Below, in pieces: positions 43,790 through 54,030 of a stretch of 64,000 bases of DNA. The notes beneath the pieces are model-generated. The model did no database searches. It was not told the DNA's origin and worked only from the letters and a program-made list of their open reading frames with translations. The stretch covers positions 16,419,501 through 16,483,500 of the forward strand of contig OW203992.1 of the NCBI GenBank assembly GCA_934047225.1, given 5' to 3'. This DNA is from Ypsolopha sequella. Lineage: Eukaryota; Arthropoda; Insecta; Lepidoptera; Ypsolophidae. The position numbers and the translations under genes are program-made. Every line of letters starts with the position of its first letter. Position 1 is the stretch's first letter.

Positions 43790-45564
43790 TAAGAATCATC
43801 TGAATGCATTGTTTTACCAAAAACCTATGATACAATTTTCGATCTTCGTTTTCGATTCTTCTGCGCACGAACTCCGTTTATTTCTTCAACTCTTACATAC
43901 GTTTTTGTTTCAACTTCCTTGACAGGGATGAAGTTACAGAAATGAAAAATTGTGATATACATAGATTCTTGGGCACTGTGGGAATTTGTTATTATACAGA
44001 CTTTTAATAGGACTAGACTTTTATCCGGATAAAATACATCAATATCAGCAATATTAAGTATCTAAAATTTTAAATGCAATAAGCAGCGGTAATTTTATGT
44101 ACTTACATCTCAATCGACCAGAAATAACTCCTAAGTTCCAAAGACCCATAAATTCCTTTGTGCCCGTCAATTGCAGCATGATGGATGAACTGTAAGTTCT
44201 AAGTATTTGTGATGGGTAAGTAAAAATAACTTCGCACAGTAGCAAGACTCGGAGCGGATGCACGTGTGCGACACTGCCAGCATCACACCACGCTGCAATG
44301 ATCGTGAATTAGCGCATTATCGTGCTTATTTCAACGTAATAAGATGTTGAGGAGAGGACAAATAAGAAGACGCGATGTCTAAATGCCGCCTTTTTATTGC
44401 TCCAAAGCGCATACGCATCTTATAGTGAGCCCGCACAACTTCCCAAGATGTTGATGAACAAAAAATACCGCATGCGTTTTTAAAGACGGGACTTTATCTT
44501 CCTGTTTTGATCTAAGATAAATCAGACCATTTCAATTCGCGCAAGCGCATAAAGATTATACAAACTTTACTGAATCATTAAAATCTTTAAAAGTATGAAG
44601 GTAATGCATAAAGTGCGCTATCCATAACACGGGACTAAAAACTCTTTAGAACGATCCTCGTTGTTCTTTTATAGACTCTCCCTTTTAGTGCATTGTCGAA
44701 ATATTTACGCCCTACATTGAACGTGAAATTCCAAACAATGGGAGAGCGGCGCGGCGCAGTAGCATATGCGCGCGCACAACGTGCTCTGCACGTGCGCGTT
44801 TACATAGAATAGTGGACTTTAGGGACTAATATCAACAGATTGGTCATTGCATGTGCAAGTATTTGTAAACCAGTAAGAAATTATGCAAAGAAAAATCTTT
44901 TTTTTTAAATTTTCCTCGATCGAAATAATTATTGTAGAAATGAGGTCTTCAAACACACTTTTTGTCCTCAAACATATTTTATTAGATGGGTTTCAATAAT
45001 ATCTAGACTTTCGATTTTGGAAATGTTGTAAGCTATTTTAGTTTTTTTTATAAAAATATAAAACTAACTTTTTTCCATTTCGCCCTGAATCCGCCCTTCT
45101 CCTACTGCGCGTTTTTTGATTAGAGTGACAATGACAAAAATAAAATTCGCATAGAAAAACTTTATAAATGTATTATTAACGAAATAAAAAAATATTAAGT
45201 ATAGTAATTCCAGGATTTTTTAATTTGTAGCCATAGAGAGTTTATTTTATGTCCAGTAGTTTAAGATTGATTTTCATTTATTTTAGTTTTGAAAGAAATT
45301 AAATAAATATGTAAGTGCGGAACCTGCATAAAATTGTTAAATACGAAAAAAATAGTACTAGGCAAGCTTCGAAATGATTTTATTGTTTGATTTATTGAAG
45401 ATAATAATTCAGCCGAGAACATCAGCATTACTAGAAATCATAGGCACCACACCAGTGTAATAATTTATAGAACTAAAACCTTTGCTGTGTCCACAGACGA
45501 TCAATAAGAGTTGTTACTGCTACACGAGAGCGAAGCCAAGCCGTAATGTAATCCCTACGAATCG
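43790..45564 (+). other. intron DNA, nothing recognised
   Basis: About 1.8 kb with no supported gene or repeat. A GC-rich patch near 44745-44805 (GCGGCGCGGCGCAG, CACGTGCGCG) stands out but has no frame. Confidence 0.35.
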
Positions 45565-45572
45565 TTTATCAT

Positions 45573-46009
45573 CTTAGAGTTGCGTTCCTAAACGCCGGGG
45601 TGAAAGTAAAAATTAACTGTCACTCGTTCCTCAACCACCCGAGTGAAAACTAAGAGCTCCGAACAGCTCCGAACAATTCTCAAAGTCGTTCCTAATCCTT
45701 GTCAGAAATGTAAAATTCACTTCTGACAGTTAAATGTTACAGGCCTTAATTTCAGGGGTAAATTTTCACTTTGACATTACGCGCCAATTTTTGGTTTCTG
45801 GGTTATAGAATTCTTCGGAATGACCTGTGTAGAGCCATTTTATTTCGGTAATAATTACACAAATAAAAAAAAATCCCCTGCCACGTAAATATACTAACAA
45901 AGTGGCCGTTCCAAAACGATTAGTAAATAGATTTCGTCTCAGTCTTATGTCTTTCACTTTTACGAAGTAACCTTTACATTTACCCCGGCGTTTAGGAACG
46001 CAGCCTAAG
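45573..46009. mobile_element. MITE with 8-bp target duplication, abutting the hAT element
   Basis: TTTATCAT occurs at 45565-45572 and 46010-46017. The inverted ends are CTTAGAGTTGCGTTCC, then TAAACGCCGGGGT (left), and ACCCCGGCGTTTA, then GGAACGCAGCCTAAG (right). The body of 437 bp has no supported gene. The 8-bp duplication suggests hAT, P or Merlin-like origin, but the CTTAG terminus is not the usual hAT start. The 135-codon minus-strand frame crossing it is a chance frame. Confidence 0.75.
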
Positions 46010-46015
46010 TTTATC

Positions 46016-46023
46016 ATCCAGAT
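46016..46023 (+). repeat. left 8-bp target duplication of the hAT element
   Basis: ATCCAGAT, identical to 48825-48832 on the other side of the element. Confidence 0.9.
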
Positions 46024-46588
46024 CAGGGGTCGGCAACCGGCGGCCCGCGGGCCACATGCGGCCCGTAGACTATCTCGGTGCGGCCCGCAAGCCTGAGGTC
46101 CGTAAGAAAAAAATACCGAAGCAAAAGGCCATATAAATTCACTAGAATTTATACGGCCATGCTGCTGGGCCATGAGAGTATTCTTGAAAGCTCGCTCCCA
46201 CGCGGGGTGATAAAAATGTACCTCTATTTCATTTCTTAAGAACTGTTTATCAAGACTGTGATGTTATGTATTGTTTCTACCGAAAATAAATATTTGCTGT
46301 ACTTATTCAATTCTTGGCAATTTCTTTTGCGTTTATCCGCCGCACGTGCTGCGGCGGGCGGCTCCTTTGAGACAATAGGCGGGGCGGCAGTCTTTGATTA
46401 GACGCAGGTGTGCGGCGGCGAAAAAATTCAAAGCGACCGGTTTTAGTTAAAATCACAGCCGCGCGAGGCTCTCGCCACATTCGGTTGTGGAAATTCGCCG
46501 GAAACTCACGTCTCATCTGGTTGCTAGCTACGCGTTTCGTTTCACCTTTCTTCCCTTCGCTGATAGCTTTTCACGCACGACGTATGAG

Positions 46589-46820
46589 GTAAGTTGTATG
46601 CACTCGCGAGCATTTTGTTTTATTTTATTTACTGCTTGTTAATGTGAACCTTCAGATTGATGGGTAAATGTTATAAGGACGGGGATAGTAGTTACATGAC
46701 ATGAAGTTAGTTACGAGTGTGTCATGTTTTAATTATTATTTGAATGTGGAGTTGAATTTGTAGGTGCTAACTGGAACATATAATTTTACAACGAATTTAA
46801 TTTTTTTCATTATTGTTACA
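46589..46820 (+). other. predicted 5' UTR intron of the hAT transposase
   Basis: Donor GAG|GTAAGTTG at 46588/46589 and acceptor TTATTGTTACAG at 46809-46820, 16 bp before the transposase ATG. The donor is near-consensus. Based on sequence only. Confidence 0.45.
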
Positions 46821-46836
46821 GAATAATTATATAAAC

Positions 46837-48646
46837 ATGGCTTCAAGAAAAAGGAAGATAGAAGAAGAAAAAAGAGTTTTTAACGAATTATGGACAGAAT
46901 TATACTTTTTTATCGAGTTTAAAGGAAAACCGTTATGCTTGATTTGTCAAAAGAGTATTTCTGTAGTAAAGGAATATAACCTGAAGCGACATTACGACAC
47001 AGCACAAAGCTAAATTTGACTGTCTTGAAGGAGAAATACGGAAAAGGAAAATTTCCACTTTGAAATCGTCATTACAAAATCAACAAAACATATTTAAGGT
47101 TGTGGCAGACAACAGCGAATCGAATGTTCGGGCTAGTTACAGGGTAGCAGAGATTCTTGCAAAAAGTGGACGTCCGTTTACCGATAGTGAATTAGTAAAA
47201 GAGTGTGTCTTAGCTATCGCAGAAGAACTATGCCCAGAGCAGAAAAAAAATTTTGAAAGTCTTAGTCTCTCTGCAAGAACTTGCACCCGACGTACTGAAG
47301 ACTTGGGTGCTAATTTGTGTGAACAACTCAGGGATAAGGCGCAGTCTTTCGACTGCTTCTCTTTAGCGATGGATGAAAGTACGGACGTGTCGGATACAGC
47401 ACAGCTACTCATATTTGTACGCGGCATTGACGAAAACTTTACTGTTTACGAAGAGCTTGTGAAAATTTGCAGTTTGAAAGGTACAACTACGGGAGAAGAT
47501 TTATTTCACCATGTGGAACAAGCTCTGGATTCATTGCAATTAAGCTGGGAAAAGTTAACAAGTGTCACTACCGATGGAGGCAAGAACATGAGCGGTCAAA
47601 ACAAAGGTGTTGTTGGGAGAATCATCAGCAAAGTGAAAGATTCTGGATCTACTGTGCCATTGATTTTTCACTGTATTGTCCATCAAGAGGCATTGTGCTC
47701 CAAAGTTATATCCTGGAAAGAAATAATGGATACTGTAACATCCACTGTTAATTTTATAAGAAGAAATGGGCTCACACACCGTCAGTTCCAAAAGTTTTTG
47801 GAAGATCTGGAAGCTGAACATGGTGACGTGGTTTACTACTGTGAAGTGAGGTGGCTCAGTCGAGGTGCCGTTTTGGAACGGTTTTTTGATTTGAGGAAAG
47901 AAATTGGCAACTTCATGGAGATGAAAGGAAAGCCAGTAGAAGAGCTTACTAACAAACAGTGGATTATCGATCTTGGTTTTTTGACTGATTTGACTAAGGA
48001 ACTGAATCAGCTCAACAAACGCTTGCAGGGAAAAAATAAATTGATTTGCGATATGTATACAGATGTAAAGTCATTTGAAATGAAACTGAAACTGTTTATC
48101 AAGCATATTGATGAAAAAAAGCTTGACCATTTTCCTAATTGCAAGAAAGCCGTGGAAGAAGCTGGAGATAATTTTGTGTGGCAAAATATTACAATGAGAA
48201 ACGTGTTAACACAACTACAAACTGAGTTTGTAAATCGATTCACCGACTTTAAAAAGAGCTCCCTTAACATGGAAATATTCCAAAACCCTTTTGCAATTGA
48301 TATTAGTGAGGTACCAAGCAATTTGCAAATGAACATAGTAGATTTGCAAAGTAATAGCACACTTAAAACGGCATTTAATGAAAGCACTGACTTGATACAG
48401 TTCTACGGAGGTTTGAGTTCTGAAAACTTCAAAGAATTGAAAAAGTTTGCTCAGCAGATAATAACTATGTTTGGTAGTACATATTTGTGTGAGCAGACTT
48501 TTTCAATTCTCAACTACCGCAAAAATAAGAATTGTTCGCGGTTAACGGATGAACATTTAGACGCGATACTGCGCGTGTCTACTACTAAAATGAAAGCAGA
48601 CGTTAAAAAACTTGCAAGTCAAATGCAGCCTCAAAAATCTCACTAG
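46837..48646 (+). pseudogene. hAT (Charlie/GTF2IRD2-like) transposase with one frameshift
   Basis: The enzyme would cut and paste the element using its terminal repeats. The ATG at 46837 starts MASRKRKIEEEKRVFNELW, followed by a BED-like zinc finger (CLICQKSISV, then NLKRHYDT; Cys-x2-Cys with His-x5-His). At about 46998-47005 the frame shifts by one base and would stop at 47011. The remaining 540-odd residues continue in the next frame from AKFDCLEGEIRKRK to the stop at 48646. This part has SLAMDESTDVSDTAQLL (catalytic Asp region of hAT enzymes), VTTDGGKNMSGQNKGVVG, HCIVHQEALC, YCEVRWLSRGAVLERF (RW motif) and a C-terminal dimerisation region (QIITMFGSTYLCEQTFS). Only one lesion was seen, so the copy is nearly intact. 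It resembles the transposase ancestor of vertebrate GTF2IRD2/EPM2AIP1. Confidence 0.9.
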
Positions 48647-48824
48647 TTCTTACTTTTATGTTAGTATAGTAGTTCAATTAAAAAAGACATAATTGTATGA
48701 ATATATATGCGTTTTATTTCAAATATTAAAAATACATGCCCGAACATATAAATATAAGTGCGGCCCGCACTGATACTCTGGCAACATATGTGGCCCGGCT
48801 ATAGCATAAGGTTGCCGACCCCTG

Positions 48825-48832
48825 ATCCAGAT
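48825..48832 (+). repeat. right 8-bp target duplication of the hAT element
   Basis: ATCCAGAT, identical to 46016-46023. Confidence 0.9.
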
Positions 48833-49553
48833 AGAAAATTATCACTTCTTACATTCAAATATTGGACCGAACAATGCCGGGCTAGCGTGATGTTATTACT
48901 TATTCATAGGCTCGACTTACGAAGTATCTTCTCTTGTTAGTTTTTGACTAGATTCAGTAGTTTCTCAAAGTTCTTGCAATCTGAAATGTAATCTTTCTTT
49001 GAGCTCATAATTTCCTCATCTGAAGTGGGGTGAATCAATTTTTCAATACTTTTGCTCGAAAATTGTACTTTCAATGGGGATAAACATGGCTTGAATTTCA
49101 ATTTCTTAACAGTTTTTTTAAAATTTAATCAAGTATAAATTAAAACTTTACTAGCAAAGAATTTTATATAATGTAATCAACTTTATACGGAGAAAAAATT
49201 AATTAATTAAAAAAGTGCTATGATTTACAAAATAAATTTTCCCAATTTGAAGTGTTTTATTTCATGACTAATTCATTTTATTTCGTCAAGAATATCGTAA
49301 AGGCTGAACGTTCCAGTATATTGGCCTGATAATTTTGTTAAACTTAAAAGTAATCTCAAACAACTTGAGTCATTCGTCACAATCATCACAAACACGCGCC
49401 ATTTTTGTTAAATATTTATTGTAATTTTTGTTGGTGTTTGTATACATATGGGTCTTTTTCATGCGTTTTCTCTCAAATGTATGCTTGTTCTAACAAACGT
49501 TAACTCGTTCGTTATATTAACCCACTAGCCACCATGATATCACATTCTAATAT
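48833..49553 (+). other. intron DNA, nothing recognised
   Basis: AT-rich sequence between the hAT element and the family C element, with no supported feature. Confidence 0.4.
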
Positions 49554-49946
49554 TTTTTTCAACGCATGTGCTCGTAAAGGCCCACTTCTTATGCATCAAA
49601 ACCGAACAAAAAGTCGATTATTTTGCCCTAGGGCTTTATTATTATTTATTTTTTTAATTTGATTACAATGGTTGGCTAACCTGCAGCCTTTCCTGTGTAC
49701 CATAGACGTTATACTTTTTTTTCCACTGTTTAACGGCTCTGGATACAGTCCTTTTGAGCTAATTATAATTTAAAGTTCACAAGATTATATTTGTTTTCAT
49801 TTCCTCACACTATGCATTGAAAAATGTAGTATGATACACGGGCGTAAGGGAATAAATTACTCGGTTACGGTTAAAACACTCGCTACGCTCGTGTTTTAAA
49901 TCGTCCTCGTAATTTATTCCTTTGCGCCCTTGTAGCATAAACTACT
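49554..49946 (-). mobile_element. family C element copy 3
   Basis: Inverted relative to the copies at 17045 and 32613: it starts with the complement of the TGCATTGAAAAA end and finishes CTTGTAGCATAAACTACT. It keeps the internal hairpin (AAATTACTCGGTTACGGTTA against TCGTCCTCGTAATTTATTCC) intact. Confidence 0.7.
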
Positions 49947-50039
49947 ATTTATACCAGTACCTTAGTAATTTGACGGATTTAGCACTACGATAAGTCTGAG
50001 TTATGCAAACGATGGATGGCGGTTTGTTTATAGTAATTC

Positions 50040-50490
50040 CCATAGCTTATTTTTAAAAGATTTGTTGAAAATTTATTTTTCAGATAATATACGCAATTTT
50101 AGGACATATTTTTCAATATTTTGGTATATAATATAAATTAACCATTATTTTATTATGAATTTTTAAAGACTTCCGAGTTGACGTCACTTGAGAATTTTAG
50201 ACATTATACTGATTGTGATGTGTGATTGCTTATAAAAAAGTGGTCTGTCTATGTCTGTCTACTCATCTGTCATCCATCTGTCAATTCACTCGGCAGCAAA
50301 TTTTTATAAATTTATTTTGTTAGCAAAGGACACATTTCTAAACAGCGATTTCTCAAGTGACGTCACACGAAGACAAATGGAAGCTTTTTTGTAAAAATAT
50401 TCATCATCATGAGGGATTCTAGACAAAAAGTTCGAAAATATCAAACCTAAATCTCGAAATGGTTTTCGAATTAATTTAATCTAAGCGAAT
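50040..50490 (-). repeat. dispersed repeat family R copy 3
   Basis: On the minus strand it gives AACCATTTCGAGATTTAGGT, CTTCGTGTGACGTCACTTGA, GTGTCCTTTGCTAACAAA and AAAATATGTCCTAAAATTGC in family order, uninterrupted where copy 1 carries the palindromic element. Confidence 0.6.
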
Positions 50491-51081
50491 TGATAGGGCG
50501 CGCGGGCGCATGGCGCATCGCACTGTGTTATACCATTATACGTACCGGCCTAACTGAGCCGAAAATTGACAATAAATAAGATTGTTTGCGATTGACTGGA
50601 TTTCGTGCTATCTACTAATTATTTGATTCGTACATCTAATTGCCTGACGCTTAGCTACTTAACTAATTTACAGACGGTGAATGCGACTAACTTTATTTAT
50701 TAAGTCAGGTTTATATTAAGGTTAGTTAGTTAGTAGTACTATATTATCTGTGGTAGTAGAGTAACTTGCATAACTATTTATTTCACTAGTTTTCAAATAT
50801 CGCTTTTAACTTTTAACCAACTACATACCCGCTCAAATTTTTAGTACCATCTTGCAATCGTTAACATTCGGGTAGTATAAATGGTACTTTTTAACCCTGG
50901 CACTCGACTTCCTACACTAAACCTGTGTAAACTAGGTAATACAGTGAGAATAGTTTTAAAATCACTCCCAACACAAGGAAAAGGGCGCTGTTACTCCTTA
51001 CTTACAGGCCTAAAAACCTAGCTAGGAAACAGCAACACCTTTGGTATGGTACCACATTGTTCTAGACTAAGCATAAACATG
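50491..51081 (+). other. intron DNA containing a segment duplicated at 22.4 kb
   Basis: About 50812-50912 shares TTAGTACCATCTTGCAATCG, followed by TTAACATT and further weaker similarity, with 22425-22520. Otherwise nothing was recognised. Confidence 0.45.
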
Positions 51082-51385
51082 TACAGTCACAGTCAAAAGT
51101 CATAACTGGTCAAAACTACTTTTGACTGCGAGAATGAGTCAGTCAAAATTTTGACTAAGGATAAGGACGTAGTGTTGACTGATATTCGCAGGCAAAATTA
51201 GTTTTTCGGATGTCCTGCAGCGCAGAAGAGAGCCGGTAGGCATACCTGACCTTCGTGGTTATTTTTTTATGACAACCCAGAAATACTTTTTAATCAAAAT
51301 TACTTCCGACCAACTTAGTCAAAACTAGTTTTGACTGATTTTCGCAGTCAAAACTACTCTTGACCGGCTATGAGTTTTGACTGTA
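51082..51385. mobile_element. MITE built of repeated GTCAAAA motifs
   Basis: The left arm (51082-51158: ACAGTCAAAAGTCATAACTG, GTCAAAACTACTTTTGACTG, AGTCAGTCAAAATTTTGACT) is mirrored by the right arm (51320-51385: AGTCAAAACTAGTTTTGACT, CAGTCAAAACTACTCTTGAC, GAGTTTTGACTGTA). Each arm also contains smaller palindromes of GTCAAAA/TTTTGAC, so the ends are multi-hairpin. Non-coding; no certain target duplication. Confidence 0.65.
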
Positions 51386-52425
51386 ACATACATATCCTTT
51401 ATCTTGTACCACTTATGATAAATAAATAAATCACGGGTGGTGCCTAACCGAAAACTTTGAGAAGCGATATTTGTCCGGTGAGATAGATGGGAGTGTGTAG
51501 TGGGCGGTTGCTGGAAACTTGAATAAATTGAATTGTGTGACTATTATTGCCATGCATGATGAGAGCGACCGCGCTATACAATTCTAATACCGCCCCGCGG
51601 CTGTATGTTATTCTCTATATTGGTTTTTATAATTGAAATATCTTTATGTTCACATCACAGTGGTTCAATATTAAACCGGTATTGTACCAAAACAATTTGC
51701 TCACCAGCAAAATAACCGCTGAATTCGAATACTTTTTGAAATTGAAAAAGTGACCTCTAAACTTTGGTGGTCGCATTGCTTTCTCAAGTTGAAAATTGAA
51801 TTTCCTGGTGCCGAAACGGGCGAACGGCGTCTTGGACGCCCCGCCAATATTGCACGGTACGTTTGCTGGAAACTCGGAGTGTTTGGGTCCAGTTGGACAT
51901 CGATCGGGTGAATACTGAAGTCGGCGACGACGACGGCAGTACGACTAGAGGAGGGGAGAGGAATCCCACGCCAGATGTTACTTGTCAAAATGGAATAAGC
52001 ACCAAAATGCTTCGTCTCAGCACAATATTTCTGGGGGCATTTGTTTTATTTTCTCGTATACGCGTGAGATTTACTTTTTGGAGCGGACTGCGTGAACCCT
52101 CTGTCGTAGTTTTGGGGTCGTTTACCTTCGCAAACATAAAATATTCCATTTAATACCTATATTACAAGAAAAAAGTAGATTACTGCCGCGGCCGGCAAGG
52201 TAGGCGTTGATACGACGAACGTGATAATGTGGGCCGAGGCGTAGCCGAGGCACACATGAGTGCATCAATGTCCAATTGCCGCCAACGTTTGTATAGTACT
52301 TTTCTCAAACAATGCGTGGATATTCAAACAATTAGTGAAATAAATGGCCACAAGACACGACCATAACTATGGACTATTGACACTGACTTAGACGAGAGGG
52401 ACTTGGACTGGAAAATTAAGGCGTA
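51386..52425 (+). other. intron DNA with a possible LTR-element leader
   Basis: At about 51806-51825 the text CCTGGTGCCGAAACGGGCG resembles a tRNA primer-binding site of LTR retrotransposons, followed by a GC-richer leader-like stretch (to about 51980) with overlapping frames on both strands. No LTR pair, gag or pol was recognised, so this is only a hint. Around 52205-52265 GGCCGAGGCGTAGCCGAGGC is a small dispersed-looking repeat. Confidence 0.3.
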
Positions 52426-52910
52426 TGACCACGCTAAATAAGCAACTCGATGTGTTTCGGTACAAATATCAACGGAAACGACATTGAAATAATGTTCATT
52501 TTAGCGTGCCTTGAAAAGTGACTGTTACGACAACCACTGCGTCTCCGGCTAGCGCAAAATAAGAGAAAATAATACTTTTCACATGGACGCCATGAACGAA
52601 AAAAATATTTTGAGTTTAAATTTTTTAGATCTAAAAATTTCCTATAATTTGGTGAAAAAATAATTAAAATCGCTTTAGGCGTTTGAAAGAAGTAAGAGAA
52701 TTCTTCTGTTAATCATGTGAAACTTTCGATGACTTTCGATTTCTTTTGTCAAAACTTACAATAGAAAAACAGTTTTTGAAACTTAAAATTTATTTTTGAC
52801 TCTATAATGCCTATCATATATTTTTATGACAGTTTTTGGACCACCCGTGTGGGAGAAGTAGGCCTTCAAAGACAGGTCCAAATTGCATTTGGCGTATCCA
52901 TTCGCCTTAA
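52426..52910. mobile_element. TTAA-flanked MITE, family P4 copy 2
   Basis: TTAA at 52426-52429 and 52907-52910, 485 bp in all. Ends GGCGTATGACCACGC and GGCGTATCCATTCGCC. Nearly identical to 42339-42982 without the 159-bp nested MITE, so it represents the unoccupied state. High similarity suggests recent activity. Non-coding. Confidence 0.8.
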
Positions 52911-53523
52911 GCAAAGCGACAGACTTTTCGTTTTGAATAAATTATCTTTCTTAGTTGATTTGAACTTTCAAAAAAGTATTTATCAATTCAATAACATACC
53001 AATAAAATTATCACGTTTCGCTCGAGTTACGAAAACGTAAAGCACCTGCCACCACGGTCACCTTAGTTATAAGTCTATCTATTAAAGTATTAATTAAGAT
53101 AAGGATTAAGTTTCAAAGATTGTTAATTATAAAATACTTCAGTTTCTGTCAGATCGCCATAGCCTTCACATCTTTTTAAAAGCCCTTCCGTCCAATTCTC
53201 AAAGTTAACTGGCGCAGTCAAATTTAAATTGTAATTTCGGAAAATCCTGAATATCGATTTTTCAAGAAAGTTAGTTTGAACTCTTTGTACAAAGAACTAT
53301 CAAAATTATCACAAGAATACTCTACTGTGACATTTAAATGTTCTGTGACTGTGACAATAGTAGTGGAAAAGGACAGTGCGGAAAAAAGTGCAAAAAATTC
53401 AAGCGTCCGACGGACTCTCTTAACATCGGAAAAACAACATATTATGCTTATGGGGTAAGCATTTAACTCTGATTATATGTATGCTTATAATAATTCTATA
53501 TGATTATAACTATATATATCGAC
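52911..53523 (+). other. intron DNA, nothing recognised
   Basis: No supported feature; a 60-codon plus-strand frame at 53276 has no recognisable motif. Confidence 0.35.
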
Positions 53524-53700
53524 CATTGTGAATGAATGAATGGACACTTTATTGTACACAAAATACATTCAAAAAAACAAAAATCTGAGAACATAATTTT
53601 GTACAAAGGCGGGCTTAACACTTGAATCGATTTCTTCCAGCCAACCTTTGGGCGGTGAAAAAATTATTATCACAAGAAAATTAAAAGAGGAATAAATAAA
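53524..53700 (-). mobile_element. LINE 3'-end fragment (TGTACAAAGGCG family)
   Basis: GAATGAATGAATGGACACTT, then TTTTGTACAAAGGCGGGCTT and TTTCTTCCAGCCAACCTTTG. The (GAAT)n tail on the left shows minus orientation. It is the fourth copy in the window and the one with the longest A-rich body. Confidence 0.65.
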
Positions 53701-53947
53701 AATTAACATTAACATTATATCATAGATATAAAATATAGAAGAAATAGATAAAATAATGATGTGAAAGTTCAGTAAATTAAGTGAATATCAAATAAGTGTA
53801 GATATACCTAAATCTAAAAATTGTTAATATATATTGGTACAAATATACGACCTACCAAATACCATACATTTAAATATTATTAGAGTGCATTACAAACTGG
53901 AAAAGATCAATCAGAAACAAATCCAAAGACAAGAATTTGAAAAAATT

Positions 53948-54020
53948 CCCCGGGCCAGGATTCAAACCTGCGACCTCTTGTTATCAAGACAAGCGCGCTA
54001 CCAATTGCGTCACCGAGGTT
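53948..54020 (-). other. tRNA-like sequence (pseudo-tRNA or SINE head)
   Basis: On the minus strand: GACGCAATTGGTAGCGCGC (A-box and D-arm), CTTGTCTTGATAACAAG (a 5-bp anticodon stem with loop CTTGATA, reading TGA), then GCAGGTTTGAATCCTGG (T-arm and B-box). The acceptor stem (CCTCGGT against GCCCGGG) has one mismatch, the T-stem has a mismatch at its base, and a TGA (Ser) anticodon without a long variable arm is inconsistent. It is therefore a degenerate tRNA or the head of a tRNA-derived SINE, not a working tRNA gene. Confidence 0.5.
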
Positions 54021-54030
54021 CCTACGCACT

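Larger units (their letters stand above)
46024..48824 (+). mobile_element. hAT transposon with complete ends (2,801 bp)
   Basis: Terminal inverted repeats CAGGGGTCGGCAACC (46024-46038) and its exact complement (48810-48824), flanked by the perfect 8-bp duplication ATCCAGAT. Both ends also carry GCGGCCCGC/GGGCCACAT subterminal motifs. It encodes one transposase (46837-48646) on the plus strand, with a predicted 5' UTR intron. The ends resemble those of hAT-Charlie elements of vertebrates. Perfect ends and duplication with a single coding lesion indicate a recent insertion. It lies in the presumed cadherin intron, in the same orientation as that gene. Confidence 0.93.

Noticed and set aside
45766..46173. 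135-codon minus-strand gene
   Set aside because: The frame crosses a MITE border, two target duplications and the hAT terminal repeat, so it is a chance frame.
51701..51988. 95-codon minus-strand gene with Arg-rich stretch
   Set aside because: Overlapping open frames on both strands in a GC-richer patch, with no recognisable domain; composition explains it.
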